Shown piece after piece: positions 30,435 to 38,182 of a stretch of 64,000 nt of DNA. Source of the stretch: a virus. The translations under genes and the position numbers were made by a program. Within the stretch, counting starts at the first letter, position 1. Each line of letters starts with the position of its first letter. The DNA lies in IMG/VR virus record IMGVR_UViG_3300046524_000229, positions 43,135 through 107,134 of that record; one strand, written 5' to 3'. Below the pieces are notes generated by a model. That model searched no databases. It was given only the letters and a program-made list of their open reading frames with translations, and was not told the origin of the DNA.

Positions 30435-30790
30435 AGTGCGAATTGAATCACGTCAGCGATTTGGTTAAAAGTGAATCCGGAATCGTTAAGAACTGTGAGT
30501 TCCTCAGTTATTCCATCGCGGTTTTTAATATCATTGAGGTATCCGGTTCTGGAGGGAAAACCGGACCAGTCCTGGACTTGGGTAGGAGGAGTACCGATTC
30601 TGTCCAGAAAGATAAACTCTGGCTTGTTATCCTTTTCAGGAACCCATTCAGTTTCAGTATCCTTGGCGTAAATATCGCAGAGGACTCCGAGACAGCAGAA
30701 TCCCTCGTCATTACGCAAGCAATTTTTGGTTTGAGCATACTCACCGCTGCGAAGCGCAGCTACCCACTTGGCTTTGATTTCTTGGTTCAT
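30431..30790 (-). CDS. CCLGVLCD-family paralogue 4, 119 aa
   Basis: Same ends as copies 3 and 5; centre FCCLGVLCDIYAKDTETEW, C-terminus LTVLNDSGFTFNQIADVIQF. Confidence 0.75.
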   Translation of the reverse strand: MNQEIKAKWVAALRSGEYAQTKNCLRNDEGFCCLGVLCDIYAKDTETEWVPEKDNKPEFIFLDRIGTPPTQVQDWSGFPSRTGYLNDIKNRDGITEELTVLNDSGFTFNQIADVIQFAL

Positions 30791-31143
30791 TAGAAGAAGT
30801 ACTCGATAACGTCAGCGATTTGAGAAAAGGTGAATTCACCGGAGTCGTTCAGGCTTACCAAGCCTTCCCCATCCCCTTCTCTGGTAAGCAAACCAGGAAC
30901 GAGAGAAGTTTCTGCGAATTCAGCCCAATTAAGAGTTACTTGAGGGGGATACCCCCCACAGCGTTCAACCTCTTGAATCCCAGAGCCAGCATGTTCCCAT
31001 TGCGGACCTCCTTCCTTTGCGTGAACATCGGAAAGGACTCCGAGGCAACAGAACCCATCGTCTCTTTTCAAGTAGCCGACGCTCTGTTTGTACTCACCGC
31101 TGCGAAGCGCAGCTACCCACTTTGCTTTGATTTCTTGGTTCAT
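30790..31143 (-). CDS. CCLGVLCD-family paralogue 5, 117 aa
   Basis: Identical N-terminus to copies 3 and 4; centre FCCLGVLSDVHAKEGG, where Ser replaces the Cys of the CD pair. Confidence 0.75.
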   Translation of the reverse strand: MNQEIKAKWVAALRSGEYKQSVGYLKRDDGFCCLGVLSDVHAKEGGPQWEHAGSGIQEVERCGGYPPQVTLNWAEFAETSLVPGLLTREGDGEGLVSLNDSGEFTFSQIADVIEYFF

Positions 31144-31556
31144 AGCGTGAATTGAATAACGTCAGCAATCTGGTTGAAGGTAAGCCCACCGTCGTTGAGT
31201 TCGGCCAAAGAATACCCCAAGTAGCCAGGGGTATCTTCAAAGGACTTTGTAAATCCCTGGTAAATTCCAGTATTGGGATTTTCCTTGTCGAGATCGGCCC
31301 ATTTCATAACACTAGCAGGAGGTACAACTTCTGACCCTTCAAATGTACCAATGGAAGTATACTTTTGCAAAACCCTGCTATCTTCCTCCTTAGCGGTTCT
31401 CGGCACCCATTCACCTTCTCCAGTTTTCTTCATGTAAAGATCACAGAGAACGCCAAGACAACACATGCCGCCGTCACCGTTCAAGACATGTTTGGCTTGT
31501 TTGTATTCGCCGCTACGCAGAGCAGAGATCCATTCCTGTTTGATTTCGTTGTTCAT
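31140..31556 (-). CDS. CCLGVLCD-family paralogue 6, 138 aa
   Basis: Start at ATG 31556, overlapping the 33-aa ORF upstream. EWISALRSGEYKQAKHVLNG, MCCLGVLCDLYMKKTGEGEW, LTFNQIADVIQFTL. Longest copy, with an insertion in the middle. Confidence 0.75.
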   Translation of the reverse strand: MNNEIKQEWISALRSGEYKQAKHVLNGDGGMCCLGVLCDLYMKKTGEGEWVPRTAKEEDSRVLQKYTSIGTFEGSEVVPPASVMKWADLDKENPNTGIYQGFTKSFEDTPGYLGYSLAELNDGGLTFNQIADVIQFTL

Positions 31557-31654
31557 TTCGTTACTCCGAGTTTTGCTGTTAGTAGAACGCAGGTGAATCC
31601 AACTACGACACACATGACGTAGCCTGCGAATTTAAGGGTATTACGGCGACGCAT
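31553..31654 (-). CDS. Tiny membrane protein, 33 aa
   Basis: ATG 31654 to TGA 31553, ATGA overlap with paralogue 6. One transmembrane helix (YVMCVVVGFTCVLLTA) after a basic start (MRRRNTLKF). First ORF after the promoter at 31719. Confidence 0.5.
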   Translation of the reverse strand: MRRRNTLKFAGYVMCVVVGFTCVLLTAKLGVTK

Positions 31655-31710
31655 TTTGACCAACCAAAAAAGAGAGATGCAGAATTAAAGGCTACTTCTT
31701 ATACAACTCT

Positions 31711-31719
31711 CTTATACCA
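31711..31719 (-). promoter_or_regulatory. Extended -10 promoter of the six-paralogue operon
   Basis: - strand TGGTATAAG, followed by AGAGAG...CTCTCT-TTTTTT, an attenuator-like hairpin before the first ORF. Confidence 0.7.
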
Positions 31720-31735
31720 AAAATGAAGGTTTAAA

Positions 31736-32266
31736 TTAGCCTCCAGAAGACCAGCCTTCCCGTTCCATCATGGCCATAGCTTCGCCTTCAAAGGCGTCTT
31801 TTAGCAATGCCGGGTCGGCTTCTCTTAGCGCCAGCATCATTGCCAGATTTGCAATGTCTACGGGATCCCCTTTGGGGACATGGCTGACAAGAAGATTCGC
31901 TAATCGTTTTGTACTGCATTGTTCTGGATCATCCCAACCGCTTCTACCCTTCTCACGAGACTTTGCAAGCTTCGCTTTCATCATGGCTGCGAACTTGTCT
32001 ACTGCGAAATCGTCAGGATGAGGCTCCGATACTTTGGAACCTTCCCACACATAGACTAGCTCTTCGAGTTCTTTCAAGGCCGCGTTTCTGTTCTTGTGTT
32101 GACTGCGTTCTGTAATGCATTCGGTCACAATACCGCTAGGGATGTGCGTGATTCTCACACCATTAGCCATTCCTACTCTTTGACCACCTACGGCACCGCC
32201 ATAACAGTCGATGCGTAGGTCTTTAGGGTTAATCGAAACCAAAGGTGTCTGACGCTCTTCTTTCAT
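31736..32266 (-). CDS. GGQ-domain peptide release factor-like protein
   Basis: Residues ~15-70 match the class I release-factor catalytic domain: [18 protein letters not shown] (the GGQ loop), [25 protein letters not shown]. The usual N-terminal codon-recognition domains are absent, as in the peptidyl-tRNA hydrolases ArfB/ICT1, but the C-terminal ~100 residues are acidic/helical rather than the basic ArfB tail. Probably hydrolyses peptidyl-tRNA on ribosomes. Consistent with the two Pth2-like proteins encoded nearby. Confidence 0.82.
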   Translation of the reverse strand: MKEERQTPLVSINPKDLRIDCYGGAVGGQRVGMANGVRITHIPSGIVTECITERSQHKNRNAALKELEELVYVWEGSKVSEPHPDDFAVDKFAAMMKAKLAKSREKGRSGWDDPEQCSTKRLANLLVSHVPKGDPVDIANLAMMLALREADPALLKDAFEGEAMAMMEREGWSSGG

Positions 32267-32387
32267 TCTCTTCTTCTCTTAGCCGTTTAACTTCATCAGC
32301 CAAAGCAATGGCTGCCTTAGCTGACGTGCTGATGTTACCGTTCTTCTTGCATTCTTCTGCAAATTTCAAGGCTTCGCTCAAATCCAT
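32229..32387 (-). CDS. Small helical protein, 52 aa
   Basis: Start at ATG 32387 (GAGGAG ribosome site). [20 protein letters not shown] then Ala/Glu/Arg-rich helix. Overlaps the GGQ gene by 38 bases. Confidence 0.5.
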   Translation of the reverse strand: MDLSEALKFAEECKKNGNISTSAKAAIALADEVKRLREEENERRASDTFGFD

Positions 32388-32538
32388 TTTGAAACTCCTC
32401 GTTAAAAGCTTCTGTATAACGATACGCATCGCAACCGAATGTGCTGTTGTAGTCGTCACCTTTGTGAAGTTCTCCTCCTAAGGCTGTTTTCTTAAGGGGG
32501 ATCTTTGCCCTGCAACCATCACATTGATTCATGCTCAT
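32335..32538 (-). CDS. Small Cys-containing protein, 67 aa
   Basis: CDGCRAKIP near the N-terminus and a third Cys later; helical C-terminus ([15 protein letters not shown]). Overlaps the 52-aa ORF by 53 bases, so one of the two starts may be wrong. Confidence 0.4.
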   Translation of the reverse strand: MSMNQCDGCRAKIPLKKTALGGELHKGDDYNSTFGCDAYRYTEAFNEEFQNGFERSLEICRRMQEER

Positions 32539-32562
32539 ACAAAAAGAAAGGTTTAGAGTTAA

Positions 32563-32594
32563 GGAACTGGAACCAGCCTAAGCCAGTTCCAGTA
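32563..32594. terminator. Strong hairpin, possible terminator
   Basis: - strand TGGAACTGGCTTAGGCTGGTTCCA: near-perfect stem, without a clear U run. Could end the mRNA of the 68-aa gene. Confidence 0.45.
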
Positions 32595-32609
32595 CGTTTA
32601 CTTCAGTTG

Positions 32610-32816
32610 TTACAGACGGGGATGATCCGGACCCTTCCTGATCTTGAAGGGCATCAGTGCCGTTGCTTTGCCGATGTTTCCATCGTTATCGGCGATTGCC
32701 TTGTTCAGATCGAAGCCTGCTTCCTTGTTCAACTGATCACGAACCTTCTTCAGTTCTTCTTTGACTTCATGCGAGTGTTCGCCGTTCGTGCCACGGATGA
32801 TCCAAACTTTCTTCAT
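32610..32816 (-). CDS. Hypothetical protein, 68 aa
   Basis: Compact alpha/beta (KKVWIIRGTNGEHSHEVKEE ... GNIGKATALMPFKIRKGPDH). Unrecognised. Start overlaps the stop of the 42-aa ORF (ATGA). Confidence 0.55.
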   Translation of the reverse strand: MKKVWIIRGTNGEHSHEVKEELKKVRDQLNKEAGFDLNKAIADNDGNIGKATALMPFKIRKGPDHPRL

Positions 32817-32941
32817 TTACAACTCCGGTTTGATATTTGTTTAACGATGAGCCACGAAGCGCCTTCGCCCAGACTCCATCCAAGCACGGTACCGCCGATG
32901 GCGAATGCCAGGATTAGAGCAATACCGTGCATGGGTTTCAT
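32813..32941 (-). CDS. Tiny membrane protein, 42 aa
   Basis: ATG 32941 to TGA 32813. One Gly/Ala-rich transmembrane helix (GIALILAFAIGGTVLGWSLG). Confidence 0.5.
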   Translation of the reverse strand: MKPMHGIALILAFAIGGTVLGWSLGEGASWLIVKQISNRSCK

Positions 32942-32942
32942 G

Positions 32943-33350
32943 TTACTTACCCCGACCGCCAGCCATCTTGTACGTCAGGGTAATACGTTCGTTGCCCTTG
33001 CCGGTGACGACAGTGCGGTTACGCTTGCCGTTGCACGAATTGTACGGGAAGTTTGCCGCCGTACGCTTGCTGTCGTTCATCCAGCTTGCACGGCTTTGCT
33101 TGTTCTCGTAGTTACGGCGAGCCGCGCCGTTAGCTGCGTCACGAGCAGTCTTGCCGACACGGGGACGGCTGTGCGTTTCCGGAGTGACGAGCATTTCCTT
33201 CCAGAAAATCTTCGTTTCGCCGGTCTTCGGGTTAACTTCGGTGCGCTTGTGACCATCGATGAACGTCTGGATCTCAGCTTTGTTCGCACCGGCCTTGTTG
33301 AAAGGCTTCTTGCCTTGGGTGTTGGTCTTGGTTTGGCGATTGTCTGCCAT
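32943..33350 (-). CDS. Basic protein, 135 aa
   Basis: Start at ATG 33350 (GGAGAG ribosome site). Rich in Lys, Arg, Asn and Thr (RKARDAANG-type segments such as VGKTARDAANGAARRNYENK). Likely binds nucleic acid; unrecognised. Codon use is GC-biased like the AAA and TROVE genes. Confidence 0.6.
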   Translation of the reverse strand: MADNRQTKTNTQGKKPFNKAGANKAEIQTFIDGHKRTEVNPKTGETKIFWKEMLVTPETHSRPRVGKTARDAANGAARRNYENKQSRASWMNDSKRTAANFPYNSCNGKRNRTVVTGKGNERITLTYKMAGGRGK

Positions 33351-33411
33351 TTGAATACTCTCCATTTATATGCGAAAACTTCAGCGAGTTTGGGAAGGGA
33401 AAAACAAAGTA

Positions 33412-33627
33412 CTACAATTGCTGCGACACTACTCGACGTTGCTTTCGGTAGTGTACCAGTACTGGTGCTGCTGACTGATTGTCCAGAATCACTCTGCTGC
33501 GATGTTCTGCACAGGTTTTCGGAATTTGTTCCTCATCGATCGAAACGACTGGATTCGTATCAATGCGGAAAAGGTCACGGATGACTTTAGGAAGAAACAC
33601 GGTTTCACCTGAAGAAGAACGGAACAA
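33412..33627 (-). CDS. Hypothetical protein, 71 aa
   Basis: Located just after the promoter at 33662. FLPKVIRDLFRIDTNPVVSI then basic end. Unrecognised; start not confirmed by a strong ribosome site. Confidence 0.45.
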   Translation of the reverse strand: MFRSSSGETVFLPKVIRDLFRIDTNPVVSIDEEQIPKTCAEHRSRVILDNQSAAPVLVHYRKQRRVVSQQL

Positions 33628-33653
33628 CTAAATTATAGGTGTTCCGTAATGTA

Positions 33654-33662
33654 CTTATACCA
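33654..33662 (-). promoter_or_regulatory. Extended -10 promoter
   Basis: - strand TGGTATAAG followed by ACGGAACA...TGTTCCGT and a T-rich stretch. Confidence 0.7.
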
Positions 33663-33684
33663 AGTCGTTAAGAGAAACTTGAAA

Positions 33685-33861
33685 CTACTTACTGCGAGGA
33701 AACGGCCACGGTTCAGGATCAGGCTTCTTACTTTCGTCAGAACCCACGACCATATCCTTGAGTTCCTTAAGACCTTCATTTACGTCTTCTCTGCCCGCAT
33801 CATCGAGACCAATGTATCGTTCAACACATTTTGCAGCTACGAAAGCAAGTAAGCCTAACAT
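33685..33861 (-). CDS. Small protein with hydrophobic N-terminus, 58 aa
   Basis: ATG 33861 to TAG 33685. LGLLAFVAAKCVERYIGLDD then an acidic helix and a Pro-rich end. Abuts the SPFH gene stop. Confidence 0.5.
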   Translation of the reverse strand: MLGLLAFVAAKCVERYIGLDDAGREDVNEGLKELKDMVVGSDESKKPDPEPWPFPRSK

Positions 33862-33863
33862 GA

Positions 33864-34709
33864 TCAGTTACCCATTTTCGGAAGCTGGATAAGAGCCGAA
33901 CTGCCACTGCCGAGTTGATACGTCGGAAGTTGACCGTTCCACTTTTCGATCCACATTTGTTGCAGAATCTCCGGGTTCTTGGCCAGTGCCTGACCACGAA
34001 TAGCCGTAGCTTGTGCTTCGTTTGCAGCGATCTTCAGGTCGGCATCCGAATTGGCAATACGCTTTGCAGCATCTGCCTGGGTTTTCTGCAGCTGGTTCTG
34101 CGACGTGATAGCGTCCATCTTTGCCTGTTGCTGAGCATTGATGGAATCCTGAATCGCAGGAGGCCAACGGAATGCGCCTACGTTCGAGAGCAGTTCAACC
34201 GACAACCCGCTAGGTGCTGCACGCTTGGCGAGTTCAGCGTTAACAGCAACCATGAAGGCCGGAATGTCATTGCTGATCTGCTCGAAGGTAAGCTTACCCG
34301 CGATTTCGTTAAGACTGTCACGGATAAGGTTACGCAAAGGACCGTCGGTAATACCGTTCAGATCCTTGTGGTACTTCTGGAACACAAGCGGAGCACTGTC
34401 TGCAGCGATGTGATACGCAACACCGAAGTCAGCATTGATGGCAACGCCACCCTTTGCCTGGAACGTGATCGACTCGTCGGCCGGATGACCTTCTTCCGGA
34501 GCCTTGCTGTACACGTAGTTTTCCGTGAACGTCGGATACTCGTACACAGTCGTGTTCCAGCCGGTGAAGTACGAACCCGGGCCGAGAACCTTGTTCTGGA
34601 CGCCACGGTCACTGCCGTAGTTATCCACCTGAACACCGACGAAGCCTGCGCCAACCTTGGTACAGGCACCGAGCATGAATACAACGACGATAAGAAGAAG
34701 TTTCTTCAT
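33864..34709 (-). CDS. SPFH/band-7 domain lipoprotein
   Basis: From ATG 34709: lipoprotein signal KKLLLIVVVFMLGAC then TKVGAGFVGVQVDNYGSDRG, the typical start of the SPFH/prohibitin domain, with a helical QLQKTQADAAKRIANSDADL stretch near residues 205-235. Prohibitin-like proteins scaffold membranes and proteases. An outer- or inner-membrane lipoprotein form is unusual for cellular SPFH proteins but I recall such forms in large phages. Cotranscribed with a small membrane protein. Confidence 0.8.
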   Translation of the reverse strand: MKKLLLIVVVFMLGACTKVGAGFVGVQVDNYGSDRGVQNKVLGPGSYFTGWNTTVYEYPTFTENYVYSKAPEEGHPADESITFQAKGGVAINADFGVAYHIAADSAPLVFQKYHKDLNGITDGPLRNLIRDSLNEIAGKLTFEQISNDIPAFMVAVNAELAKRAAPSGLSVELLSNVGAFRWPPAIQDSINAQQQAKMDAITSQNQLQKTQADAAKRIANSDADLKIAANEAQATAIRGQALAKNPEILQQMWIEKWNGQLPTYQLGSGSSALIQLPKMGN

Positions 34710-34906
34710 TGTGTTTTTTGTTTCTTTGGTTTGAGGAAGAAATACCAACCGCCAAAGGCGATTAGCGGGATGGTCAACCACAGCAGCGGCACGAAGTAAA
34801 TCAGGTCGCCTCCATTATTAACCAACTGCTGTGTTACGGGCAACAGCAGGAACAACAGATAGAGCGTTGCCAAAATCCCGTAGGCAACTGCTGCGATTTT
34901 CTTCAT
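34706..34906 (-). CDS. Small membrane protein, 66 aa
   Basis: Two transmembrane helices (VAYGILATLYLLFLLLPVT and IYFVPLLWLTIPLIAFGGWY) and a basic tail KPKKQKTQ. Overlaps the SPFH gene by 4 bases, suggesting a joint complex. Confidence 0.6.
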   Translation of the reverse strand: MKKIAAVAYGILATLYLLFLLLPVTQQLVNNGGDLIYFVPLLWLTIPLIAFGGWYFFLKPKKQKTQ

Positions 34907-34912
34907 GGTTTG

Positions 34913-35395
34913 TTATTTGAAAAATGCCAGCGTCTTTGCTGCTGCAATGACACGCGTTTCGCCAACTGCAGCGACTGCTGCCTTTGCAGCTTCGACTGTC
35001 TTGAAACGAGCGTAGATAGTCGACGGAATTGCGTCCGTACATTTGCTGGACTGGTACTTGATTGTACCATTGCGCTGCGGAATTACAACCACCGAAGTTT
35101 CATGAGGTTCCGGAACCATCATGCCAGGCTGTATACGCATTTCCAGAATGGTCTGGATTGCATTCGCAAAGTCCATTGCCTGGGTTTTGTTACCAAACAG
35201 AGGACGACGCGAAAACGCAGGAGCGCCAGTGTTTGCGGAGGTTTTGAACGAACCGTCGAAGTCTTGATAGATCCGATGATACGTATCCCCCGCCGCTGCC
35301 TTCTTAAAGCCAGGAGCCCGAGCTTCAGCGGCGATCTGCAGTTTCACAGCAGCGAGTTCAGCTTCCAGTTGCTTTAGTCTTTCAATCGGATCCAT
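34913..35395 (-). CDS. Hypothetical protein, 160 aa
   Basis: N-terminal coiled coil (IERLKQLEAELAAVKLQIAA) then a beta-rich domain with an Ala-rich final helix (FKTVEAAKAAVAAVGETRVI). Unrecognised. Confidence 0.6.
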   Translation of the reverse strand: MDPIERLKQLEAELAAVKLQIAAEARAPGFKKAAAGDTYHRIYQDFDGSFKTSANTGAPAFSRRPLFGNKTQAMDFANAIQTILEMRIQPGMMVPEPHETSVVVIPQRNGTIKYQSSKCTDAIPSTIYARFKTVEAAKAAVAAVGETRVIAAAKTLAFFK

Positions 35396-35775
35396 TATTT
35401 GTACGCCTCGATCAGGTTATCGATACGTTGAAGGAAGAGCTTTTTGTGAGAGAGATACCCTCCCCACGCTTCATTGTGGAAAACCGGGCCGAACAGATCA
35501 CCAGCTTCGTTTTCTGAAACACCCAGAAATTCAGCCAGGGCTTCGAAGTTGTCTTTGGACCTATAGGTAATTTTCCACAGTCCGTGCTCGTCTTCGACGA
35601 GATACAGGCCTTTACCAACGAACACGTCGGTTGTGATCCAGGCCGCAGGGCACATCACAGAGTCTGTGTATGTAGCCCCATTCGTCGTAACAAACTTGTC
35701 CAAGTCGATGTTCTTGCCCGGAATGTTCTTGACCAGACGGCGAATAGCCTTCAACTTTTTCAGTACTTTACTCAT
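35395..35775 (-). CDS. Hypothetical protein, 126 aa
   Basis: Basic N-terminal helix then a compact domain with EDEHGLWKITYRSKDNFEAL. Start is adjacent to a terminator. Its stop overlaps the next start by one base. Confidence 0.6.
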   Translation of the reverse strand: MSKVLKKLKAIRRLVKNIPGKNIDLDKFVTTNGATYTDSVMCPAAWITTDVFVGKGLYLVEDEHGLWKITYRSKDNFEALAEFLGVSENEAGDLFGPVFHNEAWGGYLSHKKLFLQRIDNLIEAYK

Positions 35776-35784
35776 TGTATTCTC

Positions 35785-35813
35785 CCGAGAGAAAGCCGGG
35801 ACTAAGCCCGGCC
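35785..35813 (-). terminator. Intrinsic terminator
   Basis: - strand GGCCGGGCTTAGTCCCGGCT then TTCTC; ends the AAA ATPase operon. Confidence 0.75.
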
Positions 35814-35824
35814 TTCGTTACAGA

Positions 35825-37888
35825 TTACTTAACGTCTTTGAACTCGACGTCAGCAACGACGTGAGCATCCTTGTGCATGCCCAGCAACGTCATGTCGTTT
35901 TTGCCACCACGTTCGAACACCGCCTTCTGGAATTCCAGACCCTTGTTGAGGATCAGTTGGAAGTCCTTGATGTCCGTCGGACGCTTGCCTTTCAGTGCCA
36001 GAGCCGAAGCGTTGCGAGTAGCCGTCTTGATCTGACGACCATTGATCTCGTAGGTTTCGGCAAGGTAAAGAATTTCCGTCGCGGTGAGTTGCACCGAATT
36101 CATATTGAGGTTGTTCTCCCAAATTTGAACACGGTCACCAGTAGTCAGCGCAGGGAAGTTAATCGCCATGCTGATACGGGAGTAGAACGCCTTGTCGATG
36201 TTGCTTGCACGGTTCGACGTCAGGAACAGAACGCCTTGATAGTATTCCAGCAGACGCAGGAAAACACCGACCATAGCATTCCGTTGGATATTGCTATCCG
36301 TACGGGCTTCCATGAAGATGTCGCATTCGTCAAGCAGGAGCACTGCATTCCACGTCGCGGCGATATCCAGAACCTGACGCAGATTGTCTTCCAGCTCGCT
36401 GGCACTCGTCCCGAGTTCGCCAACGCCAACCATGTACAGCGGACGCTTCAGATGCTCTGCCGTAACTTCAGCAGTAAGCGTCTTGCCAGTACCCGGTTCA
36501 CCGGCCAGCAGGAAAATCGTGCCACCACCCTTGCCATCGATGATGTCGACCTTCTTGCCTTCCAGCTGGGTTTCCACCAGCGACACGATCATTTCCTTCT
36601 GATCTTCGTCCATCACCAGCTTGCCGTAAGCATCCGTACGGAACTGAATCGGAGTGATGTTGTCGACCAGCATTTCACCCCAGACCTTCGACAGGAACGA
36701 GAAGCCATAAACATACGGCGAGAACGTCAGATACACGTCATCGCTCAGCTTCACCGTTTCAGCCTTGGCCGTGTAGCCGTACGAGTCACGATCCTGAGTT
36801 CCGCCAAAGAACTTGCGGTAGTTCGGATCCATGATACGCATTGCCTGGAAGTCGATCATGACACGACCCGTCGAACGGAAAGCCGTGTTGCTCCAGTAGC
36901 CGCGACGAACCAGATCGCCCTTGTACTGCATGTACGACGACGAAGCCGTAACTTCGACACCGCGCTTGCCACGAGCGAGGAGACGGGCTTTGAGTTCAGC
37001 ATCCGATTCCAACGGCGTGATGCCCAGTTCCTTCAGGCTCTTCTTGCCGTCGTAACCACCGAAGTAGTACTGATGCGTGAATTGCTGAATTTCCTGACCG
37101 TTACGTGCGTACATATGCCCAGCTGCAGCGATGTACGGGCCGCTCATGCTCATCTGCTGACTTGCAGCGTGAGTCGTAACACAAACCAGGGCGAAGTCGT
37201 CTTCGACAACCAGCTTGATGCCAGGCTGAGCCAGGAGAACGGCGAGTTCGTCATACGTGAACTCGTTGTTGACCGACAGATTGCTGATATTGCCGAGAGT
37301 GTTTGCGTAGAACGCATTCACTTCTTCGAGGATACGGGTCATCTGCGAACGAACACGTTCGATGAAGTCCTGATCGTCGTTGTAGTCGTCCAGGTTGTTC
37401 AGGTACGATTCGATGTTCGAACGGTTCTTGAAGATTTCCAGACCGCCAACCATACCCGCGCCACGAGCAACGTTGAACTGTGCCGGGTTGTTGATGTAGT
37501 TGAACTCGTTCGTGGACGTGTTCATACGGCTGCCGATGACACGACCATAGTTGTTCATGTCCGCACGAATGTCATACGGAACATAAACCTTGATCTGTCC
37601 AGTACGGCCCGGAATCACTTCTGCAATCGGACGGGAAGCGACAGGCATTTCGTCGCTGCTGATCGAGATCGCCGCGATTTCTGCGATCGGATCCGTCTTG
37701 CCAAGACCGGCGTTTTCGAGAGCAGCCTTGACCACTTCTGCGATCATTGCAGCTTGTGCAGCCGCCGCAGCGACTTCCGGAGCGACAGCGGGTACATCAG
37801 CCTTGGCAACTTCGCCAATAGCAGCGCCTGCATTCGATTCCGCGATTTGTTCTTGAATGTCACTCACGTTGATTTCCTTCGTTTCCAT
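35825..37888 (-). CDS. AAA+ ATPase, ~687 aa
   Basis: Start at ATG 37888; the longer frame overlaps the upstream terminator. A large N-terminal region (~450 residues, Ala-rich for the first 80) precedes a single AAA domain: Walker A LLAGEPGTGKTLTAEV, Walker B AVLLLDECDIFMEA, and a SNRASNIDKAFYSRI sensor/arginine-finger region. Arrangement resembles BCS1/Vps4-like or stand-alone phage AAA unfoldases. The substrate is unknown. High GC codon use suggests strong expression. Confidence 0.8.
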   Translation of the reverse strand: METKEINVSDIQEQIAESNAGAAIGEVAKADVPAVAPEVAAAAAQAAMIAEVVKAALENAGLGKTDPIAEIAAISISSDEMPVASRPIAEVIPGRTGQIKVYVPYDIRADMNNYGRVIGSRMNTSTNEFNYINNPAQFNVARGAGMVGGLEIFKNRSNIESYLNNLDDYNDDQDFIERVRSQMTRILEEVNAFYANTLGNISNLSVNNEFTYDELAVLLAQPGIKLVVEDDFALVCVTTHAASQQMSMSGPYIAAAGHMYARNGQEIQQFTHQYYFGGYDGKKSLKELGITPLESDAELKARLLARGKRGVEVTASSSYMQYKGDLVRRGYWSNTAFRSTGRVMIDFQAMRIMDPNYRKFFGGTQDRDSYGYTAKAETVKLSDDVYLTFSPYVYGFSFLSKVWGEMLVDNITPIQFRTDAYGKLVMDEDQKEMIVSLVETQLEGKKVDIIDGKGGGTIFLLAGEPGTGKTLTAEVTAEHLKRPLYMVGVGELGTSASELEDNLRQVLDIAATWNAVLLLDECDIFMEARTDSNIQRNAMVGVFLRLLEYYQGVLFLTSNRASNIDKAFYSRISMAINFPALTTGDRVQIWENNLNMNSVQLTATEILYLAETYEINGRQIKTATRNASALALKGKRPTDIKDFQLILNKGLEFQKAVFERGGKNDMTLLGMHKDAHVVADVEFKDVK

Positions 37889-37916
37889 ATCGATTAGGCT
37901 ACAAAAAGTGCTGCAA

Positions 37917-37951
37917 AGAAAAACCCCTCTAGACTTCAGAGGGGTGGTTAT
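37917..37951 (-). terminator. Intrinsic terminator
   Basis: - strand ACCCCTCT-GAAGTCT-AGAGGGGT then TTTTC, between the tRNA genes and the AAA ATPase gene. Confidence 0.85.
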
Positions 37952-37972
37952 AAAGCTTCTCAATAAACTTCT

Positions 37973-38056
37973 TGGGCGCGGTGGGATTCCAACCCACGAT
38001 GGGATTTCTCCGACGGCTTATGAGGCCGTTACCTGCCAGCGCACGGTGTCACGCCC
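37973..38056 (-). tRNA. Class II tRNA with CAT anticodon
   Basis: Acceptor GGGCGTG/CGCGCCC, D arm ACC-GTGCGCTGGCA-GGT, anticodon arm ACGGC-CTCATAA-GCCGT, a 15-base variable region with a GGA-GAAA-TCC stem, T arm GTGGG-TTGGAAT-CCCAC, discriminator A. A long variable arm normally marks Leu, Ser or Tyr tRNAs, so its combination with CAT is odd. Confidence 0.8.
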
Positions 38057-38072
38057 AAGAAGTTTACTAAGC

Positions 38073-38142
38073 TAACAAAAGGGGGATACGAGCCCCCAGC
38101 CTCACAAGAGTATGTGCGCTCTACCAATTGAGCTATTTTGTT
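38073..38142 (-). tRNA. tRNA with reduced anticodon arm (identity unclear)
   Basis: Acceptor AACAAAA/TTTTGTT, canonical D arm TAGCTCAATTGGTAGAGC, T arm GGGGG-CTCGTAT-CCCCC. The anticodon arm is about 3 bases short (CACA-TACTCT-TGTG), so the anticodon cannot be named. Confidence 0.65.
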
Positions 38143-38170
38143 TATAAAAGAAATGTTCTTTCACAATTCT

Positions 38171-38179
38171 CTTATACCA
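38171..38179 (-). promoter_or_regulatory. Extended -10 promoter of tRNA genes
   Basis: - strand TGGTATAAG, 29 bases upstream of the tRNA at 38142. Confidence 0.7.
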
Positions 38180-38182
38180 AAC

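Noticed and set aside
29360-31556. CRISPR-like or DNA repeat array
   Set aside because: The repetition is at the level of whole paralogous genes of ~350 bases; no short direct repeats with spacers were seen anywhere in the window.
33915-34799. Long + strand ORF (294 aa), and a 754-aa one at 35633-37897
   Set aside because: They are antisense shadows of the SPFH and AAA ATPase genes, a result of GC-rich codon use; the - strand products carry clear domains.
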